From contig AP025573.1 in the NCBI GenBank assembly GCA_022845895.1, positions 3,630,501 to 3,694,500 of the forward strand: DNA of 64,000 nucleotides. Reading direction: 5' to 3'. Each line of letters opens with the position of its first letter. The stretch's first letter is position 1. Below the pieces are notes generated by a model. That model was not told the DNA's origin and did not search any database. It was given only the letters and a program-made list of their open reading frames with translations. Source of the stretch: Lachnospiraceae bacterium (GTDB lineage: Bacteria; Bacillota; Clostridia; Lachnospirales; Lachnospiraceae). Below are positions 18,390-26,850 of this stretch, piece after piece. The translations under genes and the position numbers were made by a program.

Positions 18390-19905
18390 TCTCTTTGTCA
18401 CCTCCGGCAATCATACCCATGATACTGCTCTGGGTCAGGTCTTTGCCCGAAATCTCACCCACCATCTTGCGATCCCTCATGACAATCAGGCGGGAACAGG
18501 TACGGAGCATTTCGTCTGTCTCAGAAGAGATGAATGTGACACTCATACCTTCTGAAGCAAGTTTCAGTACTAATTTCTGTATCTCGATCTTGGTGCCTAC
18601 GTCGATACCACGTGTCGGTTCATCCAATATCAGATAATCTGGATGCGTGAAGAGCCAGCGGGCAAGTATCACTTTCTGCTGGTTCCCTCCGGAAAGCGAT
18701 TTGATCGGTGTATCCGCGGATGCCGTCTTGATATCGAGAAGCTTGATGTACTCATCTGCAATCTCATTAGCTTTCGCTCTTGAGAACGGTTTGAAGAATC
18801 CCTCCAGCACCTGGGCCGCCAGAATAATATTGTCACGTACCGAAAGGTCTCCTACTATGCCATCTCCTTTGCGGTCTTCCGGAAGGTAGGCGATGCCGTT
18901 CTTCATCGCATCAATCGGTTTGGATATCTTTATCTTCTTTCCATCCTTCTTTACGGTTCCTCCTATGACTCTGTCCGCACCGAAAATAGCGCGGATACAT
19001 TCGCTTCTCCCCGAACCGAGCAGTCCGGTAAATCCATTGACTTCCCCTTTTCTTATATTGAAATCAAATGGTTTGATACCCGCATCACTCTGGAGCCCTT
19101 CGGCTTCTAATACAGGGGGGACGGAATCATCCTGCTTATACATCAGGCTCTCATCCCTTATCTCCTCAGCATCATCCAGCTCCTTCCCGAGCATCTTTGC
19201 AACGAGCTGTACACGCGGGAGGTCTTTGATCGCATATTCGCCCACCAGCTTTCCGTCACGCAGGACCGTAATCTTATCGCATACCTCATACACCTGCTCC
19301 AGGAAATGGGTAACAAAAATGATGCCTACCCCTCTTGCCTTCAAATCACGCATGAGCCCGAATAATTTCTCCACTTCCTGCTCATCCAGAGAGGAAGTCG
19401 GCTCATCCAGAATCAGCACCTTGCAGTCCATATCCACGGCGCGTGCTATGGCGACCATCTGCTGAATCGCGATAGAGCAGTCCGAGAGCTGCTGTGTCGC
19501 CCTGGCCGGTATGTCAAGCGCTTTCAGCATCTTATCTGCCGCCTCGTTCATCTTCTTCCAGCTATGTCCCAGAGCCTTTCCGCGGCCAATGTGCATGTTT
19601 TCGGCCACCGACAGGTTCGGGCAGAGTGTAATCTCCTGATATACTGTGCTGATTCCGAGATTCTGTGCATCCTGCGGAGAACGGATTACCGCCGCCTTAT
19701 TAAGCCCTTTCAGGTATATCTCCCCTTCATCTTTCATATAGACGCCGGTCAGAACCTTGATCAGGGTAGATTTGCCTGCTCCGTTCTCGCCCATCAGCGC
19801 ATGTATCTCACCTTCACACAGCGTAAAATCTACCGCCTGCAGGGCACGTACTCCGGGAAAGCTTTTATGGATATTCTTCATTTCTAATATAGCATTCTCT
19901 TTCAC
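18376..19905 (-). CDS. ytfR: Sugar ABC transporter ATPase with two ABC domains (YtfR/AraG type)
   Basis: About 509 residues with tandem ABC domains. The first has Walker A GENGAGKST and Walker B ILDEPTSSLD, but its signature is LSDCSIAIQQ rather than LSGGQ, as is common in this class. The second has a degenerate Walker A (GLLGSGRSE), a good signature (LSGGNQQKV) and ILDEPTRGID. Start is set at GTG 19905 behind AGAGGTG; the longer frame to 19989 lacks a site and enters the stem-loop region. It powers the YtfT-YjfF permeases. Confidence 0.9.
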   Translation of the reverse strand: MKENAILEMKNIHKSFPGVRALQAVDFTLCEGEIHALMGENGAGKSTLIKVLTGVYMKDEGEIYLKGLNKAAVIRSPQDAQNLGISTVYQEITLCPNLSVAENMHIGRGKALGHSWKKMNEAADKMLKALDIPARATQQLSDCSIAIQQMVAIARAVDMDCKVLILDEPTSSLDEQEVEKLFGLMRDLKARGVGIIFVTHFLEQVYEVCDKITVLRDGKLVGEYAIKDLPRVQLVAKMLGKELDDAEEIRDESLMYKQDDSVPPVLEAEGLQSDAGIKPFDFNIRKGEVNGFTGLLGSGRSECIRAIFGADRVIGGTVKKDGKKIKISKPIDAMKNGIAYLPEDRKGDGIVGDLSVRDNIILAAQVLEGFFKPFSRAKANEIADEYIKLLDIKTASADTPIKSLSGGNQQKVILARWLFTHPDYLILDEPTRGIDVGTKIEIQKLVLKLASEGMSVTFISSETDEMLRTCSRLIVMRDRKMVGEISGKDLTQSSIMGMIAGGDKENAEE

Positions 19906-19936
19906 CAGTGCATTCACCTCTAATCTCTTTTCATAA

Positions 19937-19984
19937 AAGGGCCCGGGAGCGTATTTACTGTCCTGTACGCTGCGCCGCGCCCTT
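19937..19984 (-). terminator. Stem-loop after the ytfQ-like gene
   Basis: On the minus-strand transcript AAGGGC (from 19984-19979) pairs with GCCCTT (19942-19937), and inside this AGCGTA pairs with TACGCT. A second small hairpin (AAGCGGAT-A-ATCCGCTT) lies closer to the stop of the binding protein. No U-run follows. As with the 8935-8988 loop, it sits between a binding-protein gene and the rest of its transporter, so partial attenuation or 3'-end protection is likely. Confidence 0.55.
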
Positions 19985-20022
19985 GTCAAGCGGATAATCC
20001 GCTTTGCTGCCTAGTTCCTGTA

Positions 20023-21018
20023 TCAGATGCCGTACTTCTCTACATCTTCCTCTGTAATCGTAGTGGCATCGAATCCTTTTTCATCCATGATGATAGTCTT
20101 CTCTTCCACTTCGCCGCCGTCTTCAATCGTCTTGATAACTTCATCTATGTAAGATGCCTGGAACGGATTGCACTGTCCGTCGTAGTTCCAGTTCTGTGCA
20201 AGCAGTTCTTCCAATGCCCACTTGTTGCAGTCAAATCCCATAATTATCACGTCTTTGCCTACGCCGTGAGAGATGTTGGCCTTGTCAAGCGCTGCTACGG
20301 CACCTTTGGCCATGTCATCATTCTCTGCATAGATTACGTTGAACTCTTCACCGGAATCGATAGCTGATTGGACAATCTGCTGTGCTTTCTCTGCATTCCA
20401 CTCTGCCGTCTGCTGTGTAACGATATTCCAGCCTTTATCCTTGGCTGCCGCATCAAGCGCTCCGGAACGTCCTTTCTGTGCCGCGGAACCCATAACGCCC
20501 TGGATATGGATGATGTTGTATGCGTCAAGTCCCTGTTCTTCCAGCCAGTTGACTGCTGTCTCGCCTTCTTTTTCCATGTCTGAGACGATGGATGCTTCGT
20601 ACAGGCTCTCGTCTGCGTCAATCGTGCGGTCAAATAAGATAACTCTCGTCCCTGCATCCTGGGCATCCTTCAGGACAGAATCCCATCCGGCCGTGTCAGC
20701 CGCTGAAAGGAGAAGGTAATCGACACCGTCCTGGATGAACTTCTGGGCTGCGGTGATCTGCTCATCGTTCTTAAGGCTGTAAGCGAAGGAAGCGTCATAT
20801 CCGTTTTCCTTTGTAAACATCTCTTTCATATCTTTGTCATTCGCCGTACGATATCCGGACTCGTTCGGGTCGTTATTGATAATGCCGACTTTAATCGTAC
20901 CGTCCCCGGAATCTTTCTTTTCGGCATCATCGTCTGATGATCCGCCTGATGATCCGCATCCTGCCAGACCCAATACCATAACAGCTGTAAGCAATACTGC
21001 AACAATTCGTCTTTTCAT
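20023..21018 (-). CDS. ytfQ: Sugar-binding lipoprotein, YtfQ/AraF type
   Basis: A 331-residue periplasmic-binding-protein-I fold (LacI-like) lipoprotein with signal ending LAGC, then a Ser/Asp-rich linker. IKVGIINNDPNESGYRTAND begins lobe one, and ADTAGWDSVLKDAQDAGTRVILFDRTI is the typical sugar-stacking region of YtfQ proteins. ATG 21018 follows GGAGG by nine bases; the frame to 21042 has no site. First gene of the arabinose-type operon. It is clearly paralogous to the lipoprotein at 24134-25159, which sits in a sensor locus instead of a transport one. Confidence 0.9.
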   Translation of the reverse strand: MKRRIVAVLLTAVMVLGLAGCGSSGGSSDDDAEKKDSGDGTIKVGIINNDPNESGYRTANDKDMKEMFTKENGYDASFAYSLKNDEQITAAQKFIQDGVDYLLLSAADTAGWDSVLKDAQDAGTRVILFDRTIDADESLYEASIVSDMEKEGETAVNWLEEQGLDAYNIIHIQGVMGSAAQKGRSGALDAAAKDKGWNIVTQQTAEWNAEKAQQIVQSAIDSGEEFNVIYAENDDMAKGAVAALDKANISHGVGKDVIIMGFDCNKWALEELLAQNWNYDGQCNPFQASYIDEVIKTIEDGGEVEEKTIIMDEKGFDATTITEEDVEKYGI

Positions 21019-21144
21019 AATTTTTACCCTCCTGGTTTTCATAGTTCACTGTAGCGGGGCCCCGCCTCTTTGTAATTCAACCTTATCACCCAGGCTTCCA
21101 CATATCAATCTGTAATCCCGCGCATTTTAGAGGTTTATTAGTTT

Positions 21145-21205
21145 TTTACAATACAGCTTTTCTGTGATATAATATAATTTAAATACAACTTTTCACCTGT
21201 TGTAT
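21145..21205 (+). promoter_or_regulatory. Promoter of the AraR-type gene with overlapping operator
   Basis: The 388-base gap 21019-21406 separates the divergent ytfQ and repressor genes. TTTACA (21145-21150), 17 bases, TATAAT (21168-21173) form a good plus-strand promoter. Ten bases on, ATACAAC-N9-GTTGTAT (21183-21205) is a perfect dyad suited to a dimeric GntR-type repressor, with a further ATACAAG half-like site near 21216. This placement fits autoregulation and control of the divergent operon. I could not define a clean minus-strand promoter. Confidence 0.65.
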
Positions 21206-21406
21206 GTTATTTTAAGATACAAGAAGGAAAATTTACGATTTTAATAGATTTATGCATGACAGTCATATGTCATCTTTCGCTGTCCGTACTGTGAACTTCA
21301 TTCGGAGCGGGGCAAAAGGTATGATTTTTATTCTTCTTTTATGTTTTTTTCCTATCATTCGGACAGAAGATATCAACTATTTTTCAATTTTTTACGGAGG
21401 TGCCCC

Positions 21407-22498
21407 ATGGCAATCAAGTACAAATGGCTTGCCGGCCGGCTCAGGGAACTGATACCCGATTATATCGGCAATGGACGCAGTAAACTGCCGTCAGAGCAGG
21501 AGCTTTGCACAAAGTACAAGGTCAGCCGCCAGACGGTCCGCTTTGCGCTGGCGCTGCTGGAAGAAGAGGGTCTGATAGAAAAGAAACGGGGGAGCGGCTC
21601 CTACATCACCGGTCTCTCCTTTGGCCCTTCGGCAAATGAAATCGGGATTCTGATGTCCGATGACTCAGAATACATATATCCCGGTGTCATAAATGACATA
21701 CGCACTACCCTGACACAGAGCGGATTTTCCGGCAAAGTATACGTGACCCGCAACCGGTTCCAGAGCGAGCGCCAGATATTGTCTGAACTGCTCGACGCGC
21801 CTCCCCGCGGAATCATAGTGGAGGGCAGCAAAAGTGCTCTTCCAAACCCGAACCTGGATCTCTACCGCAGGCTGATTAAGAAAGGGTGCATCGTGCTGTT
21901 TCTTCACAACTATTATCCGGATCTGAACGACTGCCTGTATGTGAAGGATGACAATACCGGAGGCAGCGCGCTGCTTGTGAGACATCTGGTGGAACAGGGG
22001 CATACTGCCATCGGCGGCATATTTAAATCAGATGACCAGCAGGGGCCAGAGCGTTTTCGGGGATTTATCGAAGCCATGAGAGACGCCCATCTGCCTGTTC
22101 CCGATGAGCGAATCGGCTGGTTTGATTCCCGGAATCTGGATAAATTACAGCGCTTTCAAGACACAAAGTTTCTGAAACGGTTCGTGCTGGAATCACTGGA
22201 TTCCTGTACTGCCGTCATCTGCTACAATGATATGATCGCGTATTTCCTTATCAAGGAGCTAGGCCTTGCCGGTTACCGGCTCCCTGACGATATGGCATTG
22301 ACCGCCTTTGACAATACGTACTTAAGCAGTTCCGGCATACTGTATTTTACCACGCTTACCCACAGGCCGCATGAGATGGGGACCGCTGCGGCGCAGATGA
22401 TGATCCGCAGATTAAAAGGATCTCCTGCCATATCGCAGGAGATTCCATGGAGAATCAATCTGAAAGAAAGTACGACAGAGAATATCGGACTTATCTAG
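21407..22498 (+). CDS. araR: AraR-type repressor (GntR DNA-binding domain, LacI-like sensor)
   Basis: A 363-residue two-domain repressor. Residues 1-72 are a GntR winged helix (LRELIPDYIGNGRSKLPSEQELCTKYKVSRQTVRFALALLEEEGLI, then KRGSGSYI). Residues 85-360 form a LacI/RbsB-like ligand domain (HTAIGGIFKSDDQQGPERFRGF, AVICYNDMIAYFLIKELG). This combination is that of B. subtilis AraR, which releases DNA on L-arabinose. ATG 21407 follows GGAGG by six bases. It is divergent from the ytfQRT-yjfF-araA operon. Its stop shares CTAG with the stop of the convergent response regulator. Confidence 0.88.
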   Translation: MAIKYKWLAGRLRELIPDYIGNGRSKLPSEQELCTKYKVSRQTVRFALALLEEEGLIEKKRGSGSYITGLSFGPSANEIGILMSDDSEYIYPGVINDIRTTLTQSGFSGKVYVTRNRFQSERQILSELLDAPPRGIIVEGSKSALPNPNLDLYRRLIKKGCIVLFLHNYYPDLNDCLYVKDDNTGGSALLVRHLVEQGHTAIGGIFKSDDQQGPERFRGFIEAMRDAHLPVPDERIGWFDSRNLDKLQRFQDTKFLKRFVLESLDSCTAVICYNDMIAYFLIKELGLAGYRLPDDMALTAFDNTYLSSSGILYFTTLTHRPHEMGTAAAQMMIRRLKGSPAISQEIPWRINLKESTTENIGLI

Positions 22499-24114
22499 TC
22501 CTTTTTGCTGTTCCGGTATTCTCTCGGGCTTAAGCCCTGGGTCTTCTTAAATACGAAGCTGAAATAATGGGAATCCTTATACCCCACTTCCAGTGCAATC
22601 TCGCCGGAAGACTTATCCGTAGCCCCAAGCAGCTTCTTCGCCTTTTCCATCCGCTTCTCCGTGACATACTCGATAAACGTTTTCTGCATGTTCTGGCTGA
22701 ATACGGCGCTTAGATAATTGGCGCTCACATCCGTCTCCTCTGCCACACTGCTTAAGGACAGGGATTCCCGGTCATAATTCCTGTCTATATATTCCAGTGC
22801 ATGCCTGAGCAGTCTGCCGCTCTGATAGCTGCTTTTTCTGTCGCGAATGCATATTGCCGCCCGGAGCGTATCTACAAAGTAGTCAAAGACTTCCGCAGGC
22901 TTCATATGCATATCCCGGATACCGTTGTCCATCTCTTTTTCATAGTCTTCCTGTGCCGCCCCGATAGATTCCATGAATGCCATGACCGTAAATCGAATGT
23001 TGAGCACTACATAATCTCGGAACATTCTGGACTCCAGCGCTTCCCTGATACCTTGCAGATACGATTCCACAAAGTCATGAATCTCGCTGCTGTTACCTCT
23101 TGACAGAAAGTCACGGATAATCTCCGGTGCTATTTTGGACGGGTTCACATTCCCTATATTATTCTCTTCCCGCGGCATAAGATAATCCGCAAGCGTCGCC
23201 TCTGTCAGGAGGTGAAGGTCCGGCATGATAAAACGATATGCGAAGTAGTGGTTAACCTTTCTATAGCAGTCCGAAAGCAGGCTCAACCGCTCCACCGGGC
23301 TGCCAGCCGCGACATACCAGTCCATCTGCCCCTCTTCCGGCCCACATACTTGCCGGATATGTTCCAGTGCCTTATCCGTCAGCTCCTCCATCTGCTCGTT
23401 ATCGGCCTTCACGAGCACCCCATAGCAGTTGGCATTCCACCGGAACGGTATATACTGGGGATGGCGCAGGAAATAATGCAGCACTTCTTCCTGCTTTCTG
23501 ATTAACCGGTCACCACGGCCGCCAGCCAATATACCGGCCTTTTCCTGCATGCAGAGGAACAGAAGGTTATAGCTTGACGCCGAAAGCTCCATGGACAGCC
23601 TGGCCGCTTCCTCGTAAATCTCCTTAACGGATATCTCTCCTCCTCCGAGCACTTTTTCAAAAAACTGCCTCCGGGAAAACTGTTCATATTCCCGCATTTC
23701 GTTTTGATATTGTATCCGGTATGCGTCCTGCTGCACATCCTGAACAATCTTATCTTTCAGTTCCAGCAATACTTTTCTGAGGTCCGCTCTTGTCACCGGT
23801 TTCAGCAGGTACTGGTCCACACCTGCCTGGATGGCCTCTCTTGCATATTCGAAATCGTCATAACCGCTGATGATGATAATCTTTATCCTAGGGAATTCGG
23901 CCCTTACCATCTTGCTTAGAGACAGTCCGTCCATAAATGGCATCTTTATATCGGTAATAAGCAGATCTGGCCTTGCCTTGCGTATGAGCGGAAGCGCCAT
24001 CTCCCCGTCCGCCGCCTCTCCCACGAACCGGTATCCATACTGTTCCCACGGAATCTTGTCGCGTAAGCCTTCCCTTATCACGCTCTCATCTTCTACCAAA
24101 AACACTTTTAACAT
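22495..24114 (-). CDS. YesN-type response regulator with AraC output domain
   Basis: A 539-residue regulator. The N-terminal receiver has acidic ED near residue 8, phospho-acceptor D55 (LLITDIKMP) and K105 (YLLKPV). A long middle region of about 300 residues is followed by two AraC helix-turn-helix motifs (LSSVAEETDVSANYLSAVFSQNMQKTFIEYV, then EIALEVGYKDSHYFSFVFKKTQGLSPREYR). Phosphorylated by the YesM kinase at 25163-26674, it should activate sugar genes, probably the adjacent arabinose-type transporter. It follows the lipoprotein gene by 19 bases. Confidence 0.92.
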   Translation of the reverse strand: MLKVFLVEDESVIREGLRDKIPWEQYGYRFVGEAADGEMALPLIRKARPDLLITDIKMPFMDGLSLSKMVRAEFPRIKIIIISGYDDFEYAREAIQAGVDQYLLKPVTRADLRKVLLELKDKIVQDVQQDAYRIQYQNEMREYEQFSRRQFFEKVLGGGEISVKEIYEEAARLSMELSASSYNLLFLCMQEKAGILAGGRGDRLIRKQEEVLHYFLRHPQYIPFRWNANCYGVLVKADNEQMEELTDKALEHIRQVCGPEEGQMDWYVAAGSPVERLSLLSDCYRKVNHYFAYRFIMPDLHLLTEATLADYLMPREENNIGNVNPSKIAPEIIRDFLSRGNSSEIHDFVESYLQGIREALESRMFRDYVVLNIRFTVMAFMESIGAAQEDYEKEMDNGIRDMHMKPAEVFDYFVDTLRAAICIRDRKSSYQSGRLLRHALEYIDRNYDRESLSLSSVAEETDVSANYLSAVFSQNMQKTFIEYVTEKRMEKAKKLLGATDKSSGEIALEVGYKDSHYFSFVFKKTQGLSPREYRNSKKD

Positions 24115-24133
24115 TATTTTCCCTCTGTTTCCA

Positions 24134-25159
24134 CTAATAAGATCTGTCGTCGATAACGCTGTCTACATTTTTCTTTGTAAATACCCGTTCCGAGACAAAA
24201 TATTCTTTCTCTGCACGTTCTCCACTTTCCAGCGTCTTGATTACCTTCTCTATATATGTACCCTGTTCCGGGTTGCACTCGATATCAACATTGATAATTC
24301 CTTCTTCTACCTTCTCCAGTGCCGACTTTGTGGCATCAAAGGAGATTACGATGATGCCGCCTTGCGTCCCCGTCGTCATCCCGGCTTCCTGAATCGCTTC
24401 CAATGCCCCAAATGTCATATCATCATTCTGGGATACCACGACATCGATGTCCTCATACTTATGCAGCATTTTGTTCATCTCTTCCTTCCCCTTGGCAGTT
24501 GTAAAATCAGCATCCACCTGTTCGAGTATGTTCCACTTGTCATGCTGTGCCGCGACAGAATCGAATCCTTTCGTGCGTCCGATGACTGAACTGCTGCCAT
24601 TCGTCCCCTGCAGAACAACGATATTTACCGCCTCACCGCCCCGGCCCTCTTCTTCCAGGTATCCGGAAAGCCAGCGGCCTGCCCTTTTCCCTTCTTCCGT
24701 AAAGTCAGAACCGACCCAGGCGGTATAGAGGGACTCATCTTTTACATTTACTTTCCGGTCCATCAGGATGACTGGTATCCCCGCATCTTTTGCCTCATTT
24801 AGTACCGTGTCCCATCCATCTTCTACGATGGGCGAAAATACAATATAGTCTACCTGCTGAGATATAAAGCTGCGTAGTGCTTTGATCTGGTTCTCCTGTT
24901 TCTGCCTGGCATTGTCAAATATCAGAAAATACCCGTTCTCTTTGCTGAACGTGCTTTGTATCGATGCAGTGTTGGCCGTCCTCCATACCGATTCGCTGCC
25001 TATCTGCGATACTCCTACCACAATCAGGCTGTCATCCTTGGGAGTGATCGTATCCTGTCTGTTCTCTTCCTTCAAGTCCTGCCCGCACCCAGACAGCAAC
25101 AGCAGCACGGCCAGGACAGATAAAATCAGCCGTGTATTCCTCTTTGCCCTCTGTTTCAT
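24134..25159 (-). CDS. Sugar-binding lipoprotein of a three-component sensor
   Basis: A 341-residue lipoprotein (lipobox LSGC) with the same PBP-I fold as the transporter lipoprotein at 20023-21018. The two share RTAN near the start of lobe one, SFI..QVDYI/QDGVDYL, GWD.VL..A.DAG..VIL.DR and DESLY. It is encoded three bases after the histidine kinase and just before the response regulator, with no permease of its own. Lone sugar-binding proteins in such loci are known to act as extracellular sensors for LytS/YesM kinases (for example XylFII-LytS-YesN for xylose). I infer the same role here. Confidence 0.88.
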   Translation of the reverse strand: MKQRAKRNTRLILSVLAVLLLLSGCGQDLKEENRQDTITPKDDSLIVVGVSQIGSESVWRTANTASIQSTFSKENGYFLIFDNARQKQENQIKALRSFISQQVDYIVFSPIVEDGWDTVLNEAKDAGIPVILMDRKVNVKDESLYTAWVGSDFTEEGKRAGRWLSGYLEEEGRGGEAVNIVVLQGTNGSSSVIGRTKGFDSVAAQHDKWNILEQVDADFTTAKGKEEMNKMLHKYEDIDVVVSQNDDMTFGALEAIQEAGMTTGTQGGIIVISFDATKSALEKVEEGIINVDIECNPEQGTYIEKVIKTLESGERAEKEYFVSERVFTKKNVDSVIDDRSY

Positions 25160-25162
25160 ATG

Positions 25163-26674
25163 TCATCTCTTCCTTTCCTTCTGCGGCTCTTCTGCCTTGA
25201 CTGCCGGGATGGTAATCTCCACCGTTGTCCCTTCTCCTTTCACGGAGCGGATGGTCATACCGTATTCGGGGCCGAAGTACATATGAATCCGTTCATTTAC
25301 ATTGGCAAGTCCGAAGCCTTTCTTCGTCTCACCGCAGGGCCGTTCTATCTCTTCCCTGAGCTGTTCAAGTTCCTCAGCATCCATGCCCACTCCGTCATCA
25401 CTGACTGTAAGGTAGATGATATCGCCCTTTTTTTCTCCGCTGATACAGATATTGCCTTTGGCCCTCTTGCATTTTATACCATGGTAGAGTGCATTTTCCA
25501 CGATAGGCTGTAGCGTAAGCTTCAATATCTGATACTCATACAGGAGAGAATCTATCCGAAATTCATATTCTAATATATCATGGTAGCGCATCTCCTGAAT
25601 CTCCAGATAACTTCGTATATGCTGCTCTTCCTGCCCTATGGAGATGAATTCTTTCCCTTTGCTGAGCACCAGCCGGAAGAAGTCGGACAGCGTGACCACC
25701 ATATCTACCGCCTGTTCCGTTTCGTTGCACTCGATCAGCCAGACAATCGTATCCAACGTATTGTACAGAAAGTGAGGATTGATCTGCTCCTGCAAAAGCC
25801 GCAGGTCTGCTCTTCTCATCCTCTGCTCGTCTTCCTTCACCTTACTGATCAGCCCCTGCATATTTCCTGCCATATTATTGAATCCGTGGGCCAGCACCTC
25901 AATCTCGTCCCCGGAATCTGCACTGGCCCGCGCTTCAAAATCTCCTTCCGCTATCTTCTCGGTGGCAACATAGAGCTCCCGTATGGGCCGGAGGATTCCC
26001 GATGCTATCAGGACCGTCACCACTGTCACCGCCGCTACGAGAAGGATGACCAATATGATGCATATGACGATGAAATCATTCATCTGACGGTTGAGGTTAT
26101 TGGTAACCTCTTCCATGCTCTGCGTCTGATAGTATATGTAATACTGGATGTCATCCTGAATGAGTTCTGTCAGAATATATATATTGTTGTCCAGCTCTTC
26201 TATATTCTCATCGTACCGCTCGCCGGCGGATACGCTCTCTACAATATCATCCACCCTCTTCTCCAAGGTGTCGATATTGCGCAGCAGGCTTCCCAGCCAA
26301 AGCCTGCTCTCCTCCTCCGTCGTTATATCCATAAGCTTCGTGAATTCGCTGCGAAGCTCATCAATCATGACGTATGGATCCTTCAGCGTGTCTTTCTCCG
26401 ATATGTTGTCAAACGTAACATATCCGACCACAAGCTTGTACAGGCTCTCATCCATCTCCTCTTTGAAATCCAGATTATAATTATTGGCAATGGTAAGGTT
26501 CCTCACAATATCATCATAGGCACGGCTGTAATTCGTCATTGAGATGAGCAGGTACACGACCATAATCAGGAAAGGCAATGCCGCCATCGCCGTGAGCATC
26601 ATTATCTTGTTTTTGATAGGAAACCGTATCTTGTTATCCCCGGATTTCTTCCTGAAAAAATTTTCTCTCTTCAT
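25163..26674 (-). CDS. YesM-type sensor histidine kinase
   Basis: A 503-residue membrane kinase. TM1 lies near residues 23-45, then an extracellular helical sensor of about 175 residues, TM2 (FIVICIILVILLVAAVTVVTVLIASGI), a HAMP domain, the His box EQINPHFLYNTLD of the 5TM-Lyt/YesM class, and an ATPase domain (NALYHGI, DDGVGM). ATG 26674 follows GGAGG; upstream in-frame starts lack a site. Together with the next two genes it forms a sensor unit for an extracellular sugar, presumably the one transported by ytfQRT-yjfF. Confidence 0.9.
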   Translation of the reverse strand: MKRENFFRKKSGDNKIRFPIKNKIMMLTAMAALPFLIMVVYLLISMTNYSRAYDDIVRNLTIANNYNLDFKEEMDESLYKLVVGYVTFDNISEKDTLKDPYVMIDELRSEFTKLMDITTEEESRLWLGSLLRNIDTLEKRVDDIVESVSAGERYDENIEELDNNIYILTELIQDDIQYYIYYQTQSMEEVTNNLNRQMNDFIVICIILVILLVAAVTVVTVLIASGILRPIRELYVATEKIAEGDFEARASADSGDEIEVLAHGFNNMAGNMQGLISKVKEDEQRMRRADLRLLQEQINPHFLYNTLDTIVWLIECNETEQAVDMVVTLSDFFRLVLSKGKEFISIGQEEQHIRSYLEIQEMRYHDILEYEFRIDSLLYEYQILKLTLQPIVENALYHGIKCKRAKGNICISGEKKGDIIYLTVSDDGVGMDAEELEQLREEIERPCGETKKGFGLANVNERIHMYFGPEYGMTIRSVKGEGTTVEITIPAVKAEEPQKERKR

Positions 26675-26779
26675 CCTGCCCTCCATTTCATCCATTTTAT
26701 CATAACGTACAGCAAATGGAAAGAAGGCAGCATTATGATTGATACATGTAAGCTTTACAAAGTGGGGCTTCATAGCAAA

Positions 26780-26805
26780 ACCGGCGCAGCCAATGCCGCG
26801 CCGGT
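26780..26805 (-). terminator. Terminator after cstA
   Basis: ACCGGCGC at 26780-26787 pairs with GCGCCGGT at 26798-26805 around a 10-base loop; on the minus strand the stem is followed by TTTGC. It lies about 45 bases past the cstA stop and separates it from the sensor locus. The short U-run makes it moderate in strength. Confidence 0.65.
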
Positions 26806-26850
26806 CCCTCTGTTATCTTATAGCACTTCTCTATACGCCTGCTCCTGATA

